18,014 nt of DNA, from assembly GCA_003176075.1 (NCBI GenBank), contig PSRN01000284.1:1-18014 (forward strand). Direction: 5' to 3'. This stretch comes from Bdellovibrio sp. GTDB lineage: Bacteria > Bdellovibrionota > Bdellovibrionia > Bdellovibrionales > Bdellovibrionaceae. Under the pieces are notes generated by a model, which did not search any database, was not told the DNA's origin, and was given only the letters and a program-made list of their open reading frames with translations. The first letter of the stretch is position 1. The number at the start of each line of letters is the position of its first letter. Positions 1 through 5,951 of the stretch are shown piece after piece. Made by a program: the position numbers and the translations under genes.

Positions 1-273
1 AAACGACAGAAATTGATGACAAGGGTCGTGACTCACTCCGGCTCGGTAACATTTATCCATCGGTCAATACGCTATTACCAAGGACAGGACAGGGAAAACC
101 GGCGCTGCTGGCTTGAGAAAAACCCAAAAGACCCTAATAAGTGTGGAGGCTGGAACAAACGAATTCAAAAAACGTATACTGACGGAGGACCGTCTCCCAA
201 GGAATGCCCGGCCTACCGCCCTCTCCCCGCCGACAGTGCAACCGTTTCCGTGACCACCGAAGTTCGCAGGTGA
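1..273 (+). CDS. 3' end of an unidentified plus-strand gene (partial, tentative)
   Basis: Frame 1 is open from the first base of the window to a TGA at 271-273, giving about 90 codons. The translation is hydrophilic and Lys/Asn/Pro-rich, with three cysteines in short contexts (RRCWLEK, NKCGGWN, KECPAY). This could be the C-terminal end of a secreted or extracytoplasmic protein. A TTG-ATG pair lies at 13-18, but I see no clear Shine-Dalgarno there, so a gene entering from the left is more likely. It ends 33 bp before the stop of the minus-strand gene at 307, so the two would be convergent. I do not recognise the family. A competing minus-strand frame (64-300) has a less protein-like composition. 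Coding status is uncertain. Confidence 0.35.
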   Translation, partial: KRQKLMTRVVTHSGSVTFIHRSIRYYQGQDRENRRCWLEKNPKDPNKCGGWNKRIQKTYTDGGPSPKECPAYRPLPADSATVSVTTEVRR

Positions 274-306
274 ATCTCGGCGGTTCAACTGGGTTTCCAT
301 ATAAGG

Positions 307-1374
307 TCAATGCCATGAGTCGTACGGACCTCCGGAAGCAGGACCTTGGCCGACAGGGTAACTCGGCGGGCCATCAGTTGGTCGAGGAGAAGGGGCAGAT
401 CTCTCAGAAGGAGATAGGGACCCCATTCCTATAGGTCCGGCTTTCTTTAATTCCAATCTGATTGCGTCCTGATTTGCAACCGCGATTTCACGCTGAATCA
501 GATCCAAAAAACCACCGTACGTCCCCATCAGGAAAAGAAATTGCCTGAGCGGTCGCGAAATGCCTTGAGCCGAATTGTCAACGAACGCTGCGGCCTTTGC
601 CACAATCGCATGATAAGCGGCCTGTAAACTAACGAATTGTTTTCGAATCTCCTCTTTCAGCTCACTAATCTCAGCCACATCAGCTTCTGGATCCTGAGAA
701 TTCCCCATGGTCCGCTTGGTTTGCTCCCGGGCCCAGTTCAGTACGCCCTTCGCCGTTTCCAAAACGACCACCATTTCCTGATTCAGGCTGCCGGGTTGAT
801 TCATATCCACCAGCGGCGAGTCAAAGCTCGCACCCAAGTCTTCGGCTGCCTGTTTCATGATTTGGATCGTCCAGACGCCCAGGTTTTTCAGTCTCGGGTA
901 ATGACCCGGAAGGGTACTTTCCGGCTTGAGGAGTTCTTTGACGGTGATATCTGTGTTGCTCGGATCATTGAGGAATCTAACCATATCTATACTAGCTTGG
1001 AAACTTCTCCTGAAATTGATCATCTCGGACGGCTTAAAATCCGAATCAGCTTCCGATAGAGCATGTCGCATTTTTTCCATCATTTCCGCGACCAGCTGCC
1101 TCATCCGTATTTCGGACGGCGGATGAGAGCTCTGGACAGATCCTCTGAGTTCCACGAGCTTCTCTTCAAATTGCATTCTACTAGAGCGAAACCCCGCTGG
1201 CGATCCCGCCGGGATTGCTGATGCCGAGGGAATTTCGCTGCCGTCAGCCCGGCCAGGCCCAGTCCCTGACAAAAAAGGCCGATTCACCCTATAACATCTG
1301 ATAGCCTGGGCATGTTCCAAGGGCAGTCCGACTACGATCATTGAAAAAACAACAAATCTGAAACGAGCCCACAT
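307..1374 (-). CDS. Secreted helical protein of unknown function
   Basis: A 355-residue protein not recognised as any named family. It begins with a classic Sec signal peptide: Arg residues in the first six positions, a hydrophobic run FVVFSMIVVGLPL, and a likely cleavage after HAQA near residue 24. The mature part starts with a Gly/Pro/Ser-rich linker (to about 65). A mostly alpha-helical body follows (about 66-310), with coiled-coil-like heptads around ISELKEEIRKQFVSLQ. A Pro/Ser/Gly-rich tail (about 315-355) ends it. The start is well supported: AAAGGAGGT lies 5 nt upstream of the ATG at 1374. It probably acts in the periplasm or at the cell surface. It stands alone, with 265 bp separating it from the DUF1552 gene upstream. 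Confidence 0.8.
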   Translation of the reverse strand: MWARFRFVVFSMIVVGLPLEHAQAIRCYRVNRPFLSGTGPGRADGSEIPSASAIPAGSPAGFRSSRMQFEEKLVELRGSVQSSHPPSEIRMRQLVAEMMEKMRHALSEADSDFKPSEMINFRRSFQASIDMVRFLNDPSNTDITVKELLKPESTLPGHYPRLKNLGVWTIQIMKQAAEDLGASFDSPLVDMNQPGSLNQEMVVVLETAKGVLNWAREQTKRTMGNSQDPEADVAEISELKEEIRKQFVSLQAAYHAIVAKAAAFVDNSAQGISRPLRQFLFLMGTYGGFLDLIQREIAVANQDAIRLELKKAGPIGMGSLSPSERSAPSPRPTDGPPSYPVGQGPASGGPYDSWH

Positions 1375-1618
1375 GGAAACCTCCTTTAATCCCTACCAAT
1401 ACCAAACACGGCTAACGCACTGACGGCCTCGACTGCCACAATGCCAATGCATCTTCACTGGCACTTGAATCGAAACGCGACCCGCCGGGACAGATCATCT
1501 GATAACGCAGACACCCCCGCCAGGAAAGAAGAGACTCTTTTATCACGTGGAACTTTGTAATTACTACCGGCCAAGGCGTTTCAACCCGTCAGATGCACTT
1601 CCCTGAGTTCGCCTCCAA

Positions 1619-1642
1619 TGGCAATTTTTATGGCAATTTTTA
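1619..1642. repeat. 12-nt tandem duplication spanning a stop codon
   Basis: TGGCAATTTTTA occurs twice, head to tail, at 1619-1630 and 1631-1642. On the minus strand the unit reads TAAAAATTGCCA. The upstream unit supplies the TAA stop of the DUF1552 gene, and because the unit is 12 nt the second copy supplies another in-frame TAA directly after it. It looks like a replication-slippage duplication. The rest of the 1375-1639 gap shows no convincing hairpin terminator. Confidence 0.75.
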
Positions 1643-3028
1643 AGCCAAGAAGCCCGGCACCAATTGAGTCGAGTACTGGGCTGTTCCGAAAGCCTGCTCG
1701 GGAAGTCCCATCGCCTTGATGATGGATCGCAAAAAATTGCCATGCGGGAAGCCGACTCCGATGGTGCTGCTGGCTTGCGTGGGAAGATTGAGAAAGCTAC
1801 CCACTTTCACGCCCATATTCTTACCGCCGATGGTGAAAAACGGAATGCTCGTCCCATTGTGAGTGCCATGACCCGTTTGCGAATCCTGAATTCCTGAAAT
1901 TTCAGACACATGGACAATGAGCGTGTTGTCCAACATCGTTCCGTTTCCTTCCGGAATGGCCTTCAGGCTGTCGGCCAGTTTTGCAATTTCCTCGAACATG
2001 GCCGCTTTGATTTTAACAAACTGGCTCTGATAATTGGGATTGTCGCCGGTATGGGATATGGGATGAGTCTCCGAATCAACGCCGGCGATAAGACCGCCAT
2101 TAGGTCCATTGTAAATGCCTTGGAAAGTCACGGTCACAATACGTGTGAGATCGCAAGTGAAAGCTCCCACGATCAAGCCGCGCATGTCTGCTGATTGAGT
2201 CAAGGCGTTGTGAGCATCGTCCCAATTGGTGCCTGAGGTGTTTGGAGCGGCCGGCACCGTGCACGTTGCCGGCGCCCCCGGCGAGGTACCGGTTGAGCCA
2301 CCGCCGCTTCCAGCGGCCGCTGAAGCTTGGGCCAGAAGAGTATTCATCGCATCATTGTAGGGCGCGACTCGCGCCAGAAGATTCGGAGTGAGCTGGGCCT
2401 GAAAACGGCTCCAGTCAGACAGTGCCTGCTTCAAAACCAAGGATCGTCGGTTAAACGGAACTTTGGCGGCAACCTGAGTGGCCTTCCCACCCATCACGTT
2501 TTTAAAAATCGAATTGTAAACTTTCAAAGGATCCGTTTGTACGATGATCGGGGCGCCACTCTGGTCATAGCTGACAGTTCCACTGTCATCTTGAGCCGCT
2601 GCAACCCCCAACTGCAATGAGGGCAGAGCCGGCGTGACCATCTGACCTAGGTTGCGGGACAAAAAATTGTCCAGAGACTCGCTTGCAATCTTAGCTGAAG
2701 CTGTCCCTTGCCACGACAATGAGGGTGAGTTGGTGAGAGTCAACAACTGTCCTGAGATATGGGCATCCGAATACTTATCGTAGATGATCGACATATTTTT
2801 GAAAATCACGATGTTGTCGCTATGACGAGCGAGCGGCGCGCCCAATCCAATGGGGCTGGTTGATGTCGCGAACTGATCAAAGCTGTCATATTCGGAGGCG
2901 CCCTGGGGGGTGAAGAAAAAAACCACTCTTCGTGGTGACGTGGCCGTCTGAGCGAAGCCAGTTCTGCCAAGGGCCAACAAAGAGGTTCCTGCGGCCATAC
3001 CTTTGATGACGTTGCGCCGAGTGATCAT
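1640..3028 (-). CDS. HXXSHH/DUF1552 family Tat-exported protein
   Basis: A 462-residue protein of the Pfam HXXSHH (DUF1552) family, whose biochemical role is unknown. The N-terminus is a Tat signal: TRRNVIKG, then the hydrophobic stretch AAGTSLLALG, with cleavage likely after GFAQ or QTA near 26-29. Export of a folded protein follows from that. Family landmarks include RRVVFFFTPQGAS (33-45), the motif region at 322-327 and GHGTHNG (386-392). The motif reads HPISHT, so the final His of HXXSHH is Thr. A Gly/Ser/Pro/Ala-rich loop (about 238-265) is probably a lineage insertion. AAGGGGAGG sits 7 nt before the ATG. The ATG overlaps the upstream DUF1592 gene by ATGA, so the two are translationally coupled and probably work together. 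No metal site is proven. Confidence 0.92.
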   Translation of the reverse strand: MITRRNVIKGMAAGTSLLALGRTGFAQTATSPRRVVFFFTPQGASEYDSFDQFATSTSPIGLGAPLARHSDNIVIFKNMSIIYDKYSDAHISGQLLTLTNSPSLSWQGTASAKIASESLDNFLSRNLGQMVTPALPSLQLGVAAAQDDSGTVSYDQSGAPIIVQTDPLKVYNSIFKNVMGGKATQVAAKVPFNRRSLVLKQALSDWSRFQAQLTPNLLARVAPYNDAMNTLLAQASAAAGSGGGSTGTSPGAPATCTVPAAPNTSGTNWDDAHNALTQSADMRGLIVGAFTCDLTRIVTVTFQGIYNGPNGGLIAGVDSETHPISHTGDNPNYQSQFVKIKAAMFEEIAKLADSLKAIPEGNGTMLDNTLIVHVSEISGIQDSQTGHGTHNGTSIPFFTIGGKNMGVKVGSFLNLPTQASSTIGVGFPHGNFLRSIIKAMGLPEQAFGTAQYSTQLVPGFLA

Positions 3029-4800
3029 TGTGAGCCTCCCCTTCGATTGACAAACGCATCTGAGCCCACCACCGAGCCGTAGAGATTTAGAATGTTGGTT
3101 TGACCGGATGTAAAACTCGCCGCCGATTGGGTGATGTCAGTATCAACCGCAGAGGACAGAGTATTGTCGAACGGATCCACATCAGGTCGACCCAGGGCGT
3201 AGAGGTAAAGATTGCGAACAAAACACGCTTGCGCTTCCTGGCTGTTCGCAATCTGACTCGCCATTTGTGGCACGCCGGCGTAATTGCCGCTGACGTCAGT
3301 GCCGGGCAAGCTACCAGCTCCCGTCAGAGGAGATCCGTTGAACGTAGGTTTATACTCGGCGAGGGGATCGTAAAGTTCAAAGGCCCATCCCATGGGATCG
3401 AAAGAGGCGTGGCAGGATGCGCAGAAAGGGTTTGTTTCATGCTGTGCAAACTGTTGTCGCGGCGATAAGGTCGTTCCCTGCTGTTGTGCCGGTGGCAGAG
3501 GAGGCCGGGAAGCCGGTGGGTTTGGCGGCGACTTGCAAAAGAGTCTGCCATAAACATAGAGCCCGAAGTGGACGGGCGAGAAACTCACGGTATTGGAATG
3601 GGATCCGATAAAGGAAATCTCGGTCAAAAAGCCTGATCGCTGGGTTGGATCCAATTGCACGGTTCCGCCCGAGGCTGAAGTGCCGTAAATGGAAGCGAGC
3701 GAACTGTCGATCGTATCCGTCGTTGAGGTGAAAAGATTTTTCCAGTTGGCTTGCCCATTGAAGATTTCGTTACTGAAGAGTGCTGCTGTTTCGTTAATGG
3801 CTGCGGTCGCCTGCGCCGTGCTAAATTGAGGAAAGTTTCCAACCAGAATGCCCTGTAAGAGGCTGGCGCTTTTTATGTCTGCCCATTGAAGCATGAAATT
3901 GAGAACTCCGGTGCGAGCTTCCGGCAACTGCAACAGTCGCTGGGCTTGTGCGGCCCTTTGTGCGGCCGTCGCCAGCTGACCATTGGCTGCGGCATCAAGA
4001 AGAGTGTTATCCGGAGCCGAAGCTAAGATAAAATAAGAAATCGCGGCGGCCACTTCATATGGAGTGAGCTGAGCCGTTCCCGGCGTACTCGGTGATGAAC
4101 CGAGCTCCGTGCGGAAGACAAAGTTGGGAGACAAAATCATGGCTTCCAATACTGCCGCAAAGCCATTTTGCGGCGTATCGGCCGCGGCAACGGTATTGTA
4201 CAGATTCAAGTACTCTTGCATTTCGGTGCCAGTCAGGGGCCGGCGAAATGCCCGGCGGCCCGTGGCGGTGATGTAACTTTGAATGCAGCTCGCCTGTGTC
4301 GGAACGCATGTCACCAAAGAGGTAAAATTTTGCACCACGTAAGCGGAAGCCGCTTCCGCGGCCGCCTGAAGGTTGGTCATCTCCAGTAAGTTGATTCCGA
4401 GTGCATCAATTTGATTATCATAGCCGTTGCGCACGAGAGCTTGCGGGAGAAGATTTGCCGGCAAAGCACCGCCAGCCACCGCAGAGCCACCGGCCACGGC
4501 TGGGGCGCTGGCGGACATAAAGACGTCTTGTATTGAGTTTGTAAGCTCGACGTTGCTAAGTCTCCTCACGGTTATACTTTGATACATGACTTGGCTGGGC
4601 GGGGTTGAAGGGGAACTGCTTCCAAGGCCGCCACTGGCCAGGGTCGACGACAGACCCTCCTCGTTGGGATTGGCAATCTTGAACGATGAACCCGAACAGT
4701 TTTGGAAGAGCATCGCGCAGAGAATAAGACCAGCGCAGGCGGCGAAGCTGCCACGGGTTCTTAGAGAAACAGGAATGGACGTTGTGAAAATCGGCTTCAT
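3025..4800 (-). CDS. DUF1592/DUF1588/DUF1585 family lipoprotein with CxxCH motif
   Basis: A 591-residue protein with the planctomycete-type series of domains: a DUF1587-like N-terminus (ITVRRLSNVEL, about 76-95), DUF1595 (TGRRAFRRPLT, about 172-232), DUF1592 (about 246-372), DUF1588 (about 388-488) and DUF1585 (about 500-585). DUF1588 carries CASCH at 460-464 followed by DPMGWAFE. CxxCH is the covalent c-type haem motif, so an exported electron-transfer or redox role is plausible but unproven. Residues 1-35 resemble a lipoprotein signal ending LFQNC, with Cys35 as the candidate lipidated residue; FQNC departs from the usual lipobox. I chose the ATG at 4800, which has GGGGGGAG 4 nt upstream, over an in-frame start 20 codons earlier. 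It is the first gene of the operon with the DUF1552 gene. Catalytic function is unknown for the family. Confidence 0.9.
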   Translation of the reverse strand: MKPIFTTSIPVSLRTRGSFAACAGLILCAMLFQNCSGSSFKIANPNEEGLSSTLASGGLGSSSPSTPPSQVMYQSITVRRLSNVELTNSIQDVFMSASAPAVAGGSAVAGGALPANLLPQALVRNGYDNQIDALGINLLEMTNLQAAAEAASAYVVQNFTSLVTCVPTQASCIQSYITATGRRAFRRPLTGTEMQEYLNLYNTVAAADTPQNGFAAVLEAMILSPNFVFRTELGSSPSTPGTAQLTPYEVAAAISYFILASAPDNTLLDAAANGQLATAAQRAAQAQRLLQLPEARTGVLNFMLQWADIKSASLLQGILVGNFPQFSTAQATAAINETAALFSNEIFNGQANWKNLFTSTTDTIDSSLASIYGTSASGGTVQLDPTQRSGFLTEISFIGSHSNTVSFSPVHFGLYVYGRLFCKSPPNPPASRPPLPPAQQQGTTLSPRQQFAQHETNPFCASCHASFDPMGWAFELYDPLAEYKPTFNGSPLTGAGSLPGTDVSGNYAGVPQMASQIANSQEAQACFVRNLYLYALGRPDVDPFDNTLSSAVDTDITQSAASFTSGQTNILNLYGSVVGSDAFVNRRGGSQ

Positions 4801-5006
4801 CGACTCCCCCCACAAGATGTTCTCAAATGCCTTCGAGCTTGAATGCATTCTTGCTGTCAAAATTATCCCCCCTTGGCGAATTTATTTCGAATCACAAATC
4901 CTGAACGATACCAAGGACTTTGGTTCATTTTGTGAAAATGATTTCACTGCTTTTTCGAAAGGTACGCCGCCGGCGATTCATAATGATGCTCCAGTGTGGG
5001 CGATGA

Positions 5007-5101
5007 TGCACCAGCGTCGGCGGCCAGGCCGCCACACAACCGTGGCGGCTTTGCGGAGGTGCCGAAGGCACCGACTTGGCTTAGCCGCCCACGCCGGTGC
5101 A
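5007..5101. repeat. Nested inverted repeat able to fold as a three-way junction
   Basis: The outer arms are 5007-5024 and 5084-5101 and match at 16 of 18 positions. Inside are two perfect hairpins: GCCGCCAC/GTGGCGGC (5028-5035 with 5042-5049, loop ACAACC) and GGTGCC/GGCACC (5058-5063 with 5067-5072, loop GAA). An alternative fold also exists: 5019-5024 can pair with 5028-5033, and 5042-5049 can pair with 5084-5092 around one bulged C. The arms CCGTGGCGGCTT (5040-5051) and GCCGCCCACGC (5084-5094) recur at 17943-17966. It may be a palindromic repeat element, a structured RNA or a DNA-level regulatory element. The sequence alone does not decide. Confidence 0.65.
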
Positions 5102-5105
5102 CATG

Positions 5106-5120
5106 GACTCATAATGAGTC
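5106..5120. promoter_or_regulatory. 15-nt palindrome, candidate protein-binding site
   Basis: GACTCAT-A-ATGAGTC is a perfect 7-bp inverted repeat around one central base. It lies 38 bp upstream of the predicted -35 box of the DUF347 promoter. That spacing would suit a dimeric activator or a second operator. No regulator gene is adjacent, so the partner is unknown. Confidence 0.45.
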
Positions 5121-5158
5121 GCCCATCAAGTCAAGGCTGCCCGTTTAGTTTCATCTGG

Positions 5159-5187
5159 GTGACAGGCTCTTCCGACCTATTTAGAAT
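5159..5187 (+). promoter_or_regulatory. Sigma70-type promoter for the DUF347 gene
   Basis: GTGACA (5159-5164, 5 of 6 matches to TTGACA) is followed after exactly 17 nt by TAGAAT (5182-5187, 5 of 6 matches to TATAAT). Predicted transcription start is near 5194. That leaves a leader of only about 20 nt before the DUF347 start codon. Confidence 0.6.
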
Positions 5188-5201
5188 TGATCAATTGATC
5201 A
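5188..5201. promoter_or_regulatory. 14-nt perfect palindrome over the predicted +1 site
   Basis: TGATCAATTGATCA is fully self-complementary. It starts at the base after the -10 box and covers the predicted transcription start. A dimeric repressor bound here would block transcription of the DUF347 gene, so it is a good operator candidate. This is inferred from position and symmetry only. Confidence 0.5.
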
Positions 5202-5202
5202 T

Positions 5203-5218
5203 TTGGTGAATTGGTGAA
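5203..5218 (+). repeat. 8-nt tandem duplication at the DUF347 translation start
   Basis: TTGGTGAA occurs twice in direct succession, at 5203-5210 and 5211-5218. The second copy contains both candidate start codons (TTG 5211, GTG 5214). The first copy provides GGTGA, a weak Shine-Dalgarno 4 nt before the GTG. Confidence 0.6.
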
Positions 5219-5951
5219 ATGCAACAAGCTCCCCGAAATCACGCTTTCCTTCTGGATGATGAAAATCACAGCGACGACCCTTGGTGAAACCGGCGGTGAC
5301 TGGCTTTCCATGACTATGAATATGGGCTATCTCTATAGTACGCTCATTTTCTCCACAGTCTTCGTGGCCGCTCTTGCAACTCAGCTCGCTTCGGCAAAAT
5401 ACTTTCCGCCTTTGTATTGGACCGTAATCATTGCGACAAGCACCGCTGGCACGACGATGTCCGATTTCATGGATCGATCCCTGCAACTGGGTTATGCAAA
5501 AGGTTCAGCGATTCTTATCGCCCTGCTTTTGGTGATGCTTGGGCTGTGGCGTTCGTCTTGTGGAACGCTGAACGTGAATTCCATCCGTTCTCGAAAAGCG
5601 GAAGCTTTTTATTGGGTCACTATTCTATTCTCGAACACGCTCGGCACCGCCTTGGGAGACTTTTTATCGGAGGATTCAGGTTTGGGATTCTTGGGAAGCT
5701 GGCTTTTGATTTCCAGCGCGCTCCTACTTATACTGGGTTTGACCTATCTCACCAAGGTATCGCGAGTACTTCTGTTCTGGGTTGCTTTCATATTGACACG
5801 CCCGTTTGGAGCGACTTTTGGAGACGTGCTGACTAAGGCGAAGGAGCAAAATGGCTTAGATTTGGGGCGAGGTTACTCATCCCTAATACTACTGACGATC
5901 CTTGTCTTTTCCCTGATCCTGTCTGCTCGCCGTCAGGAACGGCCGTCGTGA
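5214..5951 (+). CDS. DUF347 / COG4705 membrane protein
   Basis: About 245 residues, an integral inner-membrane protein of the DUF347 repeat family. Four copies of the family's T-x-x-G-x-x-x-x-D-type repeat can be read: TATTLGETGGDWLS near the N-terminus, IATSTAGTTMSDFMD, LFSNTLGTALGDFLS and LTRPFGATFGDVLT. Each is followed by a hydrophobic helix pair, for about eight membrane segments. The N-terminal NKLPEITLSFW is typical of family starts, which supports the GTG at 5214 (or TTG at 5211) over the ATG pair about 13 codons further in. The conserved Thr and Asp in the repeats suggest a transport role, but the substrate is not established from sequence. Its 3' end overlaps the P450 gene by 19 bp tail-to-tail. 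A promoter and a palindrome on the start point suggest it is switched by a regulator. Confidence 0.88.
   Translation: MKCNKLPEITLSFWMMKITATTLGETGGDWLSMTMNMGYLYSTLIFSTVFVAALATQLASAKYFPPLYWTVIIATSTAGTTMSDFMDRSLQLGYAKGSAILIALLLVMLGLWRSSCGTLNVNSIRSRKAEAFYWVTILFSNTLGTALGDFLSEDSGLGFLGSWLLISSALLLILGLTYLTKVSRVLLFWVAFILTRPFGATFGDVLTKAKEQNGLDLGRGYSSLILLTILVFSLILSARRQERPS

Larger units (their letters stand above)
4801..5213. other. Structured divergent intergenic region
   Basis: About 410 bp separate the divergently transcribed DUF1592 operon and the DUF347 gene, with no believable gene. From left to right it holds an AT-rich part (4861-4990) presumably carrying the leftward promoter, though I could not fix one with confidence. 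A GC-rich nested inverted repeat (5007-5101), a 15-nt palindrome (5106-5120), a rightward promoter (5159-5187) and a 14-nt palindrome at the predicted start point (5188-5201) follow. Each is listed separately. Confidence 0.7.

Noticed and set aside
4854..4859. TTGACA on the minus strand upstream of the DUF1592 gene
   Set aside because: A perfect -35 match, but there is no -10-like hexamer at 16-18 nt spacing.
5007..5101. CRISPR or classical terminator interpretation of the nested repeat
   Set aside because: There are no regularly spaced direct repeats, no T-tract, and it lies upstream of both flanking genes rather than at a 3' end.
4586..5209. Plus-strand 207-codon open frame running from the DUF1592 gene into the intergenic region
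   Set aside because: It lies antisense to the start of a solid gene, then reads through inverted repeats; the residues look non-protein-like and Arg/His-rich.
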